A stretch of 64,000 nucleotides of DNA. It comes from CAVSRC01 sp963762605. Its GTDB lineage: Bacteria > Pseudomonadota > Alphaproteobacteria > Rhizobiales > Kaistiaceae. This document shows, in pieces, positions 1-9,383 of this stretch. The stretch is from positions 186,001 to 250,000 of the forward strand of contig CAVXLJ010000025.1 in NCBI GenBank assembly GCA_963762605.1. The letters run 5' to 3'. The position numbers and the translations under genes are program-made. The notes beneath the pieces were generated by a model that saw nothing but the letters and a program-made list of their open reading frames with translations, was not told the origin of the DNA and searched no databases. How positions within the stretch are numbered: position 1 is the first letter of the stretch; the number at the start of each line of letters is the position of its first letter.

Positions 1-595
<595 letters not shown>

Positions 596-746
596 GGCTG
601 TCGCCCTCCCCTGCCGATCACCAGACCATCATTGATGTGCGGTCCGTGCGTCGGCGGCGGACGATACGACCGTCCGGCCCCGCCTTTGGCAAGCGGAAAC
701 TGGCCGTCGCCGGTTTCTCAAGGGACAGATTGCGAAGAGGGCAGCC

Positions 747-1097
747 TCAGACCTTGCAGAAGGCCCGGTAGAGCGAGCTGATGATCTCGGCCACCTCCGG
801 CCGGGCGATCGAATAATAGACGTTCTTGCCGTCGCGCTGCGCTTCCACCAGAGCGTCGGCGCGCAGCCGGGCAAGCTGTTGCGATACGAAGGGCTGGCGC
901 AATTGCAGCTTCTGTTCGAGCTCGCCGACGCTCTTACGGCCGTCCAGCAGCAGGCAGAGGATGACCAGCCGGGTCTCGTGCGACATCGCCTTGAGGAACT
1001 CGCTGGCGTTCTGCGCGCTGCCGAGCATCCGCTCGAGGCCTTCCCTCGGGATCGCCGGGTTGCGGTCTGCCGTGGGGGCCGGCGTCGTCGTGTGCAT
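747..1097 (-). CDS. ArsR-family repressor, BigR/SqrR-like sulfur sensor
   Basis: A 116-residue winged-helix repressor of the ArsR/SmtB family; the recognition helix lies around residues 66-82 (QPFVSQQLARLRADAL). It has only two cysteines, Cys48 (in VILCLLL) and Cys114 (in RAFCKV). Their spacing of 66 residues equals that of the reactive pair in SqrR (Cys41/Cys107), the persulfide-sensing repressors of sulfide oxidation; no metal-binding ELCVCDL motif is present. Inference: it senses reactive sulfur or an oxidant through a disulfide or polysulfide bridge. An inverted repeat about 190 nt upstream fits this type of operator. No sqr, blh or rhodanese gene is in the window, so its targets are unknown. 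Start: ATG 1097 preceded by a weak GGGA. Confidence 0.85.
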   Translation of the reverse strand: MHTTTPAPTADRNPAIPREGLERMLGSAQNASEFLKAMSHETRLVILCLLLDGRKSVGELEQKLQLRQPFVSQQLARLRADALVEAQRDGKNVYYSIARPEVAEIISSLYRAFCKV

Positions 1098-1281
1098 GTC
1101 TCAAATCCCCGCGCTGCGGATCGCTTCCCGGTGGTGCCCCCGGAAACAAGAACCGGCGGACGGCAACAATATGGCGACAACCGCCGCACGCCGCCACCGT
1201 CGATGCCGTGGCCGGGACGCGAGAAACGCCCCGCGCCCGCTTCCGGCATCATCAAGACCCGAAAACAGCGCCGGAATATAC

Positions 1282-1298
1282 ATTCACGATTGTGAAAT
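1282..1298. promoter_or_regulatory. Candidate operator of the ArsR/BigR-like repressor
   Basis: TTCAC-GATT-GTGAA is a perfect inverted repeat. Read as ATTC-N8-GAAA it differs by one base from the ATTC-N8-GAAT pattern known for SqrR-type sites. It lies about 190 nt upstream of the repressor start in the 333-nt gap 1098-1430, which otherwise holds only a GAATATTC palindrome at 1313-1320 and no convincing gene. Autoregulation is inferred. Confidence 0.45.
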
Positions 1299-1430
1299 TG
1301 ATACCGCCCGTAGAATATTCGTGTCGCCGGGCGGCGGTTGGCAGAAGACCATTCGGTTACGCCCGGGGGGCGCGACAGTGCCGGGCTCGGACGGTCGGTC
1401 GCCGCATCGAGCCCCGCACCGACCGACCGA

Positions 1431-2105
1431 TTATGACGCCGCCTGCGACATGGCCGCGCCAAGCGACTGGATGAACGCCTCGCTCGACAGCGTCGCGCCG
1501 GAGACGATATCGACATTGGCGCTTTGCGCGGTGATCACCTCGTTGCGCAGCATCGGCAGCGCCTGCCGGTTGATGAAGATCGAGGTCCGCCGGTCGTTCG
1601 GGTATTTCAGCACCCTGATCGAGTCCAAGCGGCCACCTTTGATGATCGCCTGAATCTGCATGAGGCCGTAATAGGCATCGACCACCGGGCCGGTATAGGC
1701 GCCATCCTTGTATTGCGCCGCTCCGGGAGGGGGCGGCGTCTCAAGCGCAAAATGCGCGATGAGCGCGCCGCCGGGATTGCGCACATCGAATTGCGAGCCG
1801 TTCTTGTCGACGGTGTAGCAATGTTCGGTGCCGGCGCCCCATTGCGAGCAGTAGCCGTCGTTCGACAGGCGCCATGTTCCCTGCGCGCCCGCCTTCTGTC
1901 CCTTGGGAACAGCAAGCGCGCTGCCGTCGGCCTTGAAGGTGAACCAATAAGCCGACCGGCCGCTGGCACTGACGGCGCTGAACGGTTTGCCGGTGCCGAA
2001 TGTCGATCGTATCTGGTTCGGCGAGAGCGCCCCGCTCGCCGCCATCGCCGAGGCGGTTCCAGCCGCCAGAATGATTGCCGCCGTTGTGAATCCTGTGGGT
2101 CGCAT
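1431..2105 (-). CDS. Exported FMN-binding domain protein
   Basis: A 224-residue protein with an N-terminal signal peptide (residues 1 to about 22, ending ASAMA). A middle region of unknown fold has two cysteines (around CSQW and HCYT). A C-terminal FMN-binding domain of the RnfG/NqrC type spans about residues 125-220. The motif from Asp199 to Ser207 (DIVSGATLS) fits the signature at which the flavin transferase ApbE attaches FMN through a phosphoester bond. The protein would therefore carry a covalent flavin outside the cytoplasmic membrane and pass electrons there; its partner is unknown. No apbE, rnf or ferric-reductase gene is nearby. It is divergent from the COG4315-type gene, with 189 nt between the starts. 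Confidence 0.8.
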   Translation of the reverse strand: MRPTGFTTAAIILAAGTASAMAASGALSPNQIRSTFGTGKPFSAVSASGRSAYWFTFKADGSALAVPKGQKAGAQGTWRLSNDGYCSQWGAGTEHCYTVDKNGSQFDVRNPGGALIAHFALETPPPPGAAQYKDGAYTGPVVDAYYGLMQIQAIIKGGRLDSIRVLKYPNDRRTSIFINRQALPMLRNEVITAQSANVDIVSGATLSSEAFIQSLGAAMSQAAS

Positions 2106-2297
2106 GGAGCGCGTCCAATCCCGATTGTTTCACGTTGGCGCCAATCTAGACGGTCCTTTCTTGCATCACGCTGACAATGCGGATCGGCGTTTCGAAATCC
2201 GCACGGCACGGCCGCTGGCGTGGCGATCGCCACTGGTCGGCGGCACGCCGCGCCCCAGATTATCGATCAGGCGACTTCTGAAAATCAGGAGAGCATG

Positions 2298-2858
2298 ATG
2301 AAAACTCCCCTTCTCGCCTGCTTGCTGGCCACTTCGGCACTGGCAGTCACTCCAGCGTTCGCGGCAAACACGATGGCGGCCACTCCGGCCCCGGCTGCGA
2401 CCACGATGGCGGCGACCCCCGCACCCGCGGTGAAAAAGGCGGTTGCGACCCCAGCACCGGCCATGAACATCGCGATGCTGCAGGTCAAGCAGAGCAGCAA
2501 ATTCGGCAAGTATCTGGCCGACGGCAACGGTCGGGCCCTCTACGTGTTCAGCGCCGACAAGCGGGCAAGTGACGACGTCAAGGCGAAGAGCGCCTGCACC
2601 GCTGCCTGCGCGATTGCCTGGCCGCCGGCGACGATCAAGAACATGCCAAAGTCCGCCAGCGGCATCGACAAATCCGATCTCGCCACCATCGCCCGCGCCG
2701 ACGGGACCAAGCAGCTCACCTTCGACGGACGGCCGCTTTACCTGTTCTCCCGCGACAAGAACGGTGCCGCGCCGATAGGCCAGGGAATCCAGCACTTCGG
2801 CGGCACGTGGCACCTCGTCACCCCGGGTGGGGCATTGGACCAGAAGGGCATCGGCTGA
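2298..2858 (+). CDS. Exported COG4315-type protein with YxFxxD repeats
   Basis: A 186-residue protein with a signal peptide (MKTPLLACLLATSALAVTPAFA) and a low-complexity linker built on repeated ATPAPA units. The body carries two copies of the family motif, ALYVFSADK (about residue 80) and PLYLFSRDK (about residue 146), plus a CTAAC pair and WPP. This matches the family of small secreted or lipoproteins with a conserved Yx(F/W/Y)xxD motif; their function is not established. There is no lipobox cysteine at the cleavage site, so it is probably soluble in the periplasm. The start is the second of two adjacent ATGs (2295, 2298), after an AGGAGA ribosome-binding site. Confidence 0.8.
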   Translation: MKTPLLACLLATSALAVTPAFAANTMAATPAPAATTMAATPAPAVKKAVATPAPAMNIAMLQVKQSSKFGKYLADGNGRALYVFSADKRASDDVKAKSACTAACAIAWPPATIKNMPKSASGIDKSDLATIARADGTKQLTFDGRPLYLFSRDKNGAAPIGQGIQHFGGTWHLVTPGGALDQKGIG

Positions 2859-2892
2859 TAAGACGGCTAATCTTTTCGCCGCACCACCATCG

Positions 2893-2916
2893 AGGGGGGC
2901 CTTCCGGCCCCCCTTT
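2893..2916 (+). terminator. Rho-independent terminator after the COG4315-type gene
   Basis: An 8-bp GC stem (GGGGGGCC / GGCCCCCC) with a 4-nt loop is followed by TTT, 35 nt downstream of the stop at 2858. The T tract is short. Confidence 0.7.
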
Positions 2917-3045
2917 GCCTGACCGGCCGGCCGGAGTCCATTCGCTCCGACCGACGGTACGCCGCGCCTTGTGACGCACTGGACTTGGCTCCCCCGACGG
3001 TGACAAATCGGCGCCAGTGATCTCGTCATGTGAAGGCATCCACAA

Positions 3046-4587
3046 ATGAACGGCGCCGAGAGCCTGGTCCGCACGCTTCTGGCTGCGGGCGTCGATACCT
3101 GTTTCGCCAATCCCGGCACCAGTGAGATGCATTTCGTCGCCGCGCTCGACCGCGTACCCGGAATGCGCTGTATCCTGGCCCTGTTCGAGGGCGTCGCAAC
3201 GGGCGCTGCCGACGGCTATGCCCGCATGGCCGGCAAGCCGGCGGCGAGCCTGCTGCATTGCGGTCCGGGCCTCGCCAACGGCCTCGCCAATCTCCACAAC
3301 GCCCGCCGTGCGCACGTGCCGCTGGTCAACATTACCGGCGATCAAGCGACCTATCACAAGCCGCTGGATCCACTGCTCGCCGCCGACACCGAGGGCTTCG
3401 CCCGCGGCGTCTCCGGCTGGGTGCGCACCGCGACGACGCCGGCCGGGGTTGGCCGTCTCGCGGCCGAGGCGGTGCAGGCAGCACACACGCCCCCCGGTCA
3501 GGTAGCGACGCTGATCCTGCCCTCCGACGCTTCGTGGAGCGAGGGCGGCGTCGCCGCCGATCCGCTGCCCGCCCCGCCGGTCGGCACGGTTGACGATGCC
3601 GCCATTGCCGAGATCGCCCGCGTGCTCCACTCGCGCGAGCCGGCGGTCATCGTGCTTGGCGGCGGCGCGCTCTTCGCCGGGCCGCTTGCCGACGCTCACC
3701 GCATCGCCGCTGCAAGCGGCGCGAAGCTGTTCGCGGAGACCTTCAATACGCGGCTGGAACGCGGCCGCGGCCGCCACCCGGTCGACCGCGTGCCCTACCA
3801 GATTGACGCCGGTATCGCCGCCTTCGCGGGCGTCCGCCATGTCATCCTGGCTGGTGCCGACGATCCGGTGTCCTTCTTCGCCTATCCCGGCAGGCGCGGC
3901 CAGATGCGTCCGCCCGGCGCCGCACTGCATGTGCTGGCGGCGCGCAGCGAGGACGCTGCTGACGCGCTTGCTCGTCTCGCCGACGCCCTGGGTGCGCCTG
4001 CGGCCATACCCATGCGGCACGGTCCGCGGCCGGAGCCCGCCAAGGGCGCGGTCACCTCCGAGGCCGTCGCCCAGACCCTCACCGCGCTCCTGCCCGAGGG
4101 TGCCATCGTCGCTGACGAATCGATCACCTTCGGCGTCGACCTGTTTCCCCAAACGGTCGATGCCGCACCGCATGACTGGCTACAGCTCACCGGCGGCGCC
4201 ATCGGCGACGGCCTGCCGATGTCGACCGGCGCTGCTGTCGGCGCCCCCGGCCGCCGAGTTATCAACCTCCAGGCCGACGGTTCGGCGCTCTACACCGTGC
4301 AGGCGCTGTGGACGCAGGCGCGTGAAAACCTGGCCGTTACCACCGTGATCCTTTCCAATCGCCGCTACGCCATCCTGCAAGGCGAATTGCAGCAGGTCGG
4401 TGCGACGCCGGGCGACGCCTCCCGCACGCTGTTCGACCTCGGCAATCCCGATCTCGATTGGGTTGCGATCGGCAAGGGCTTCGGCGTCGACGGCGCCCGC
4501 GCCGAGACCATGGAAGATTTCGCCAGACACATGGCCCACGCCAACGGCACGCCGGGCCCGTTCCTGATCGAGCTGATGGTGCCCTAG
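3046..4587 (+). CDS. ThDP-dependent enzyme, acetolactate-synthase large-subunit-like
   Basis: A 513-residue protein with the three-domain ThDP enzyme layout. The N-terminal pyrimidine-binding domain has NPGTSEM and the conserved glutamate Glu48 (LFEGVATGAADGYARM). A central domain is followed by a C-terminal pyrophosphate-binding domain with the ADGS..SNRR metal/ThDP motif around residues 414-445. It is shorter than biosynthetic IlvB (about 570), and no ilvH small subunit follows. It is therefore more likely a stand-alone decarboxylase or carboligase of the acetolactate synthase/benzoylformate decarboxylase superfamily than the isoleucine-valine enzyme. The substrate cannot be named. It lies 178 nt before the acyl-CoA ligase on the same strand. 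Confidence 0.8.
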   Translation: MNGAESLVRTLLAAGVDTCFANPGTSEMHFVAALDRVPGMRCILALFEGVATGAADGYARMAGKPAASLLHCGPGLANGLANLHNARRAHVPLVNITGDQATYHKPLDPLLAADTEGFARGVSGWVRTATTPAGVGRLAAEAVQAAHTPPGQVATLILPSDASWSEGGVAADPLPAPPVGTVDDAAIAEIARVLHSREPAVIVLGGGALFAGPLADAHRIAAASGAKLFAETFNTRLERGRGRHPVDRVPYQIDAGIAAFAGVRHVILAGADDPVSFFAYPGRRGQMRPPGAALHVLAARSEDAADALARLADALGAPAAIPMRHGPRPEPAKGAVTSEAVAQTLTALLPEGAIVADESITFGVDLFPQTVDAAPHDWLQLTGGAIGDGLPMSTGAAVGAPGRRVINLQADGSALYTVQALWTQARENLAVTTVILSNRRYAILQGELQQVGATPGDASRTLFDLGNPDLDWVAIGKGFGVDGARAETMEDFARHMAHANGTPGPFLIELMVP

Positions 4588-4765
4588 AGGTCTTTGGCAG
4601 CCGAATGAATCGCGCCGTCCCTTTGGATTTCTTGACCGCTGGTCGAGAAGCGCCGGTCGAGAAGCGGAATTGACCCCATCTGGCTGCCTAAGACTCTAGC
4701 CGCGCCACACTGGCCCGGGCGGCAACCCCAAGCTAGATTGCCTGGCAATTCGGAGCGATCGGGCG

Positions 4766-6550
4766 ATGGAAATCGGCGACTGGCCAAACCTGGTGGCGAT
4801 GTTTCTGAGCCAGGCAAAGAAACACAGCCAGCAGCCATTCCTCTGGGAAAAGATCGACGGCCAATATCGGTCGTTGAGCTGGCAGGAAGCGGCCCATCAG
4901 GTCGTTTCGCTGGCAAGCGCACTGCAATCCTATGGTCTCGGCCGCGGTGACCGGGTCGTGCTGTTGTCCCAGAATTCGCCCAGATGGGTGATCGCCGATC
5001 TGGCGATCATGGCCGCCGGCGGCATCTCGGTCCCCACCTACACCACCAACACGCCGAGCGACCACGTCCACATCCTTTCCGATAGCGGCGCATCCATGGC
5101 GATCGTCTCGACCGCGGCGCTTGCCCGTCCCTTTTTTCAGGCAACGCGCAAATCGAAGAGCATGAAGCGCGTGATCGCGATGGAAGGCCTGGGCGATATC
5201 GATACGGGCCGCGTCGGCCTTGTCACGTGGGATGAGGCGCTTTCGTCCGGCACGGCGGGCGCCGATGCCGTCGTGGCGGCGGTGCCGGCGATCAACAACG
5301 ATGCGCTCGCCTGCCTCATCTACACCTCCGGTACCGGCGGCGCGCCGAAAGGCGTGATGCTCTCTCACCGCGCCATCATCACCAATTGCGTTGGCGCGGC
5401 TGGCGTTCTCGCCGAGCTTGGCCTGGAGGACGAAGTCTTTCTGTCGTTCCTGCCGCTCTGCCACGCCTACGAGCATTCGGCTGGTCTGATGTTTCCCATC
5501 TCGATCGGCGCCCAGATCTATTTCGCCGAGCGCAGCGACACGCTGACGGCGAATCTGCTCGAGGCACGGCCTACGATCATGACTGCCGTTCCGCGGCTCT
5601 TCGAGATCATGCGCGAGCGGATCGTGCGCACCATGGCGCGGCAGAGCCGGGTGCACAGGCGATTGCTCTGGGCGGCGGTCGAACTCGGACGCAAGCATTA
5701 CGAAAACCGCGCAGCGATGACCCGCTGGGAGCGCTTGGCGGATCGGGTCATCGAACGGCTCGTGCGCGACAAGATCCGTGCGCGTTTCGGCGGCCGGCTG
5801 AAGGCGCTGGTGTCCGGCGGTGCGCCGCTCAATTACGACGTCGGCCTCTTCTTCACCGCGCTCGGCCTGCGCCTCCTGCAGGGCTACGGCCTCACCGAGG
5901 CGGCGCCGGTGGTCAGCGTCAATCTCCTCAGCCGCGTCAAGCTGCGCACGGTGGGCCCGCCGATGAAGCACGTCGAGGTGCGCATCGCCGATGACGGCGA
6001 AGTGCTGGTGCGCGGACCGCTGTTGATGGACGGCTACTGGAAACAGCCGAAATACACCGCCGAAGTGTTGCGCGATGGTTGGCTGCATACCGGCGACGTC
6101 GGCGTCATCGACCAGGACGGCTTTCTCCAGATCACCGACCGCAAGAAGGACATCATCGTCAACTCGGCCGGCGAGACGATCTCGCCGCAGCACATCGAGG
6201 GTGCGCTGGCGCTGGAGCCGGAAATCGCCGTCGCCTTGGCGCTCGGCGACAACCGCCCCCACATCGGGGCGATCGTCGTGCCCGATCGCGATTTCATCGT
6301 CGAATGGGCCAGGACCAACGCCACCAGCGCCGAACTGGCCGAACTGGCCGAAGACAAGGCCTTCCGCCGCGCCATCGGCCAGGCCATCGAGCGCGCCAAC
6401 GCCAACCTTTCGGTGATCGAGAGGGTCAAGCACTTCGTCATCGCCGACCAGCCCTTCACCGTCGAGAACGGCATGATGACCCCGACCATGAAGACGCGCC
6501 GCCATGCCATCATCCGGCGCTGGGGCGCGGCAGTCGAGCAGATGTATTAA
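4766..6550 (+). CDS. AMP-forming long-chain acyl-CoA synthetase
   Basis: A 594-residue adenylate-forming enzyme of the FadD/long-chain type. It activates a carboxylic acid with ATP and joins it to CoA in the cytoplasm or at the membrane face. Visible motifs are the ATP/AMP loop YTSGTGGAPKGVM (about residue 186), the motif II core QGYGLTEAAPV (about 373), the hinge TGDVGVIDQDGFL and the A10-type ITDRKKDIIV (about 455). The C-terminal FTVENGMMTPTMKTRR is typical of the long-chain group. Length is normal. The gap 4588-4765 holds only a short tandem 14-nt repeat (4638-4665) before the start. Confidence 0.88.
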   Translation: MEIGDWPNLVAMFLSQAKKHSQQPFLWEKIDGQYRSLSWQEAAHQVVSLASALQSYGLGRGDRVVLLSQNSPRWVIADLAIMAAGGISVPTYTTNTPSDHVHILSDSGASMAIVSTAALARPFFQATRKSKSMKRVIAMEGLGDIDTGRVGLVTWDEALSSGTAGADAVVAAVPAINNDALACLIYTSGTGGAPKGVMLSHRAIITNCVGAAGVLAELGLEDEVFLSFLPLCHAYEHSAGLMFPISIGAQIYFAERSDTLTANLLEARPTIMTAVPRLFEIMRERIVRTMARQSRVHRRLLWAAVELGRKHYENRAAMTRWERLADRVIERLVRDKIRARFGGRLKALVSGGAPLNYDVGLFFTALGLRLLQGYGLTEAAPVVSVNLLSRVKLRTVGPPMKHVEVRIADDGEVLVRGPLLMDGYWKQPKYTAEVLRDGWLHTGDVGVIDQDGFLQITDRKKDIIVNSAGETISPQHIEGALALEPEIAVALALGDNRPHIGAIVVPDRDFIVEWARTNATSAELAELAEDKAFRRAIGQAIERANANLSVIERVKHFVIADQPFTVENGMMTPTMKTRRHAIIRRWGAAVEQMY

Positions 6551-6653
6551 GGGCCTCGCTGCCCGCGCCGCGTCATCTGCCGCGCGTGGCCGGACCGGCC
6601 GCAGGGCGGCGTAGCAATGCGCACGACGCCGCCGGCACCGGCGCAATGTATCG

Positions 6654-8099
6654 CTATTCGTGACGGACGAAGCGGCCCGCGCGTGCGCCGGTCGGCTCCC
6701 CAAGTCGCCACGTTGGAACGCCGGCAACCAGGACGTGATCGATGCCCGCCGCCGGTTTCATCGGTTCTTCGAAGGTTGCCCGGTCGGCCACCGTATCCGC
6801 GTTGAAGACAACGATGTCGGCAATGGCGCCTTCGCGGATGACGCCGCGGTCCTTGAGGTTGAAGTTGCCGGCCGACAGCCCGGTCATCTTATGGACGGCC
6901 AGCTCGAGACTGAAGAGCTTCTCGTCGCGGCTGTAGTGGCCAAGAACCCGGGGAAAGGTCCCCCAGAGCCGCGGGTGCGGATGCGAGTCGCGCGGCAGGC
7001 CGTCGGAGCCGATCATGGATTCCGGGTAGCTCAGGATGCGGCGGACGTCTCGTTCATCCATGGAGAAGTAGACGCCGCCGGCGGGATTGAGCCGCCCGAC
7101 CGCCTCTTTCTGCGATACACGCCATTCGGCGGCGATGTCGGAGAGGTCGCGTCCAGTCATCTCGGGATGCGACTCCGACCAGCTCACGAAGATACGGTAG
7201 CGCTCGTCGATGAAGTCCGGATCAAGAACGGTCGAACCGGCGTTGTAGGGATAGACGTCGAGGCCGATCGGCTGATGCTTGCTCGCTTCGGCGATAACCG
7301 CCAGCGTCTCGACGCTGCGTCCCCAGTTGTCCGGGCCGGCACACTTGTGGTGCGAAATGACGACCCGCACTTTGGCCCGCGAAGCTGTGTCGAACGTCTC
7401 GGTCAGTGACTTCAGCACGCCGGCATGCTCGTCGCGCATGTGAGTGGCATAGATACCGCCGAATGGCGGCAACAGCTCGGCCAGCGCCACGATCTCGTCC
7501 TCATCGGCCGCCGCGCTGGTCTTGTAGTAAGTCCCGGTGGAAAGACCCAGTGCACCGTCCTCGAGCGCCGCGTTCAATTGAGCGCGCATCGTGTCGAGCT
7601 CTGATGCGTTTGCCTTGCGTGACAGGTCGGACATCGCTCCGACACGGAGCGTACTGTGCCCGATCAGCAGGGCGACGTTGACCGCCGGGCGTATCTCGTT
7701 CACCGCGGCGACGTACTCGGCAACCGTTGGAAAACGATACGATGCAACGTCGCCAAGCACGTTGAGCGGTGGCGGGCAGGCGCGGGCGACCAGTGGCGCG
7801 AGGCTGATCCCGCAGTTGCCGGCGATCACGGTCGTCACACCCTGGCTGATCTTCGGCGTCATCTCCGGGTTGGCGAGGACCGCATTGTCGTCGTGGGTGT
7901 GCGTATCGATGAAACCGGGCGCGACGATGCGGCCGGTCGCGTCGATCCGCTCACGACCGCGGCCCGGCAGGGTGCCCGGAGCCGCAACCGCCGTGATACG
8001 GCCGCCGGAGATGCCAATGTCCGCGTCTCGGCGCCTGGCGCCGGTGCCGTCGATCAGAGTCCCGTTCTCGATGGTGAAATCGAAATCTGGCGCGCTCAT
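6654..8099 (-). CDS. N-acyl-D-amino-acid deacylase (D-aminoacylase)
   Basis: A 481-residue amidohydrolase-superfamily enzyme that releases a free D-amino acid and a carboxylate from an N-acyl-D-amino acid. It carries the metal ligands His67 and His69 (GFIDTHTHDDN) and Cys96 (GNCGIS), at the same numbering as Alcaligenes D-aminoacylase. It also has the later histidines in ATHMRDE and ISHHK and the catalytic aspartate in GSDGLPRDSHPHP, followed by GTFPRVLGHY. Every key residue is present. ATG 8099 is preferred over longer frames because it follows GGGAGGT and gives the normal N-terminus (FTIENGTLIDGTG). It is divergent from the IclR regulator and heads the D-amino-acid-related cluster. The acyl and side-chain preference cannot be read. 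Confidence 0.93.
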   Translation of the reverse strand: MSAPDFDFTIENGTLIDGTGARRRDADIGISGGRITAVAAPGTLPGRGRERIDATGRIVAPGFIDTHTHDDNAVLANPEMTPKISQGVTTVIAGNCGISLAPLVARACPPPLNVLGDVASYRFPTVAEYVAAVNEIRPAVNVALLIGHSTLRVGAMSDLSRKANASELDTMRAQLNAALEDGALGLSTGTYYKTSAAADEDEIVALAELLPPFGGIYATHMRDEHAGVLKSLTETFDTASRAKVRVVISHHKCAGPDNWGRSVETLAVIAEASKHQPIGLDVYPYNAGSTVLDPDFIDERYRIFVSWSESHPEMTGRDLSDIAAEWRVSQKEAVGRLNPAGGVYFSMDERDVRRILSYPESMIGSDGLPRDSHPHPRLWGTFPRVLGHYSRDEKLFSLELAVHKMTGLSAGNFNLKDRGVIREGAIADIVVFNADTVADRATFEEPMKPAAGIDHVLVAGVPTWRLGEPTGARAGRFVRHE

Positions 8100-8397
8100 C
8101 GTTACCCCGGACCTCCCTGGAATCAGCCGATATTGCCGGCAACGTGCCGGGAGGCTTGATACATGAAACTCCATTCCATTAGGTTGCCCCACAAGACGTG
8201 TCAATTGGTTGGCGAAGCGAGAGCCTCCGGTCGCGCGGGATGTTCGAGCGCGCTTGACAAGCGGATCGCGGCAACCCTATGGCAAACAAAACGACGTTTT
8301 ATCTATCGCACCACGGCCGCTTTGTCGCACCTCCTTACGGTGGCGGGCTGACGACCTCGCAAAGCCACCGGTCGCAATTGTCCACAGGCTGCCATCA
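8100..8397. promoter_or_regulatory. Divergent regulatory region, deacylase / IclR regulator
   Basis: This gap separates the divergent deacylase and IclR genes and must hold both promoters. Visible elements are a perfect 13-nt inverted repeat AAAACG-A-CGTTTT at 8288-8300, the 9-mer TGGTTGGCG at 8206-8214, and TATCGCAC just after 8300. The 9-mer and TATCGCAC recur in the divergent region at 14648-15010. These are candidate IclR-type operator pieces; no binding pattern is proven. Confidence 0.5.
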
Positions 8398-9216
8398 ATG
8401 GTTTCAAAACTCACCTCCTATCACGCACAGGCGCTGACCCGCGGCCTGGAGATCTTGCGCCACCTGGCCAGAGCAGGGCGAGACAGCAAGAGCCTGGCCG
8501 ATCTGCATGTGCTGACCGGCTTGCCGAAGAGCACGCTCATCCGCCTTCTCACCGTCTTGGAACAGGACGGCTTCGTGCGCCGCGCCGACGAGACGCCGAA
8601 CTTTCGGCTTGGGCACGCGATCGTGGAGCTTGCCGAAGGCTATCGGCGCGGCACCGACGTGCGTGCGCGCGCCACGCCGTATCTGAAGGCCCTCGCCGAA
8701 AAGACTCGTCAGACCGCCAATCTCGGCGTTATCGACGGAGGCAGCGTCGTGCATCTGTGCGTGCAGGAGCCCGACAGGTCCCTTCGCTTCCGCTCGCAGA
8801 CCGGTTCGCGCGACGCGCTTCATTGCACCGGTCTGGGCAAGATGCTGCTTGCCGGCCTCGACGACGAGGTGGCGCTCGACGCGCTGAAGCTGGCGCCGCT
8901 CGACCGACGGACCGACGCGACGCTGACCGCGATCGAGGATGTGATGGGCGATATCGCGCGCTCGCGCGTGCGCGGCTTCGCCGTTGACAACGAAGAGGGC
9001 GACAAGGGTGTGTGCTGCATTGCGGTGCCGATTGCGCCGACGCCGTTCAAGCGGCCGTGGCAAGCGTCGATCAGCTTGTCAGGTCCGGTCGGCGAGATGG
9101 ACGAGCCGCATCGCGACGCGCTGCTGACGGCTTTGCGCGAGACGGCGGCCGCCATGAGCGCGGACCCGGAACTGGCCGCGGCCCTGAAGTTTCACCGGGG
9201 TTCGCCGGCCGACTAG
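8398..9216 (+). CDS. IclR-family transcriptional regulator
   Basis: A 272-residue regulator. The N-terminal winged helix (about residues 5-65) has the recognition-helix region TGLPKSTLIRLLTVLEQDGFV. The C-terminal ligand-binding domain has the family stretches DALHCTGLGKMLLA (about 138-151) and RGFAVDNEEGDKGVCCIAVPI (about 193-213). Such proteins control catabolic operons in response to the substrate or an intermediate. Given its place between the deacylase and the transporter, control of this cluster is the natural inference. The ATG at 8398 gives a normal length; longer frames extend into the regulatory gap. Confidence 0.9.
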   Translation: MVSKLTSYHAQALTRGLEILRHLARAGRDSKSLADLHVLTGLPKSTLIRLLTVLEQDGFVRRADETPNFRLGHAIVELAEGYRRGTDVRARATPYLKALAEKTRQTANLGVIDGGSVVHLCVQEPDRSLRFRSQTGSRDALHCTGLGKMLLAGLDDEVALDALKLAPLDRRTDATLTAIEDVMGDIARSRVRGFAVDNEEGDKGVCCIAVPIAPTPFKRPWQASISLSGPVGEMDEPHRDALLTALRETAAAMSADPELAAALKFHRGSPAD

Positions 9217-9383
9217 AGCCTTGTCCGACCAGATGGGTCCGATCCGCCGGAGCGGTTTTGCGTCAGGATCAAGCCGGCGGGCGATGGGCGCGCCCGCGGT
9301 ACGGCCGAGACCGACGGCAAGGCCGAGCGCTTCGTCCAGACCGCGCTGAGGCAATGTGAGGCTCCACGCTCAGGGTTGCGTCC

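Noticed and set aside
1101..1283. 60-codon frame just upstream of the ArsR-type gene, possible leader peptide
   Set aside because: No ribosome-binding site and arginine-rich random-like sequence; kept as untranslated leader.
2126..2135. TGTTTCACGT, a half parS site
   Set aside because: The second half (TGGCGC) does not complete the palindrome.
3046..4587. ilvB, biosynthetic acetolactate synthase
   Set aside because: Shorter than IlvB and without ilvH or ilvC next to it.
4638..4665. Tandem 14-nt repeat (two GGTCGAGAAGC units)
   Set aside because: Only two copies; too short to call a functional repeat.
4733..6727. Long open frame opposite the acyl-CoA ligase
   Set aside because: Shadow frame with arginine/alanine bias; the plus-strand ligase has clear motifs.
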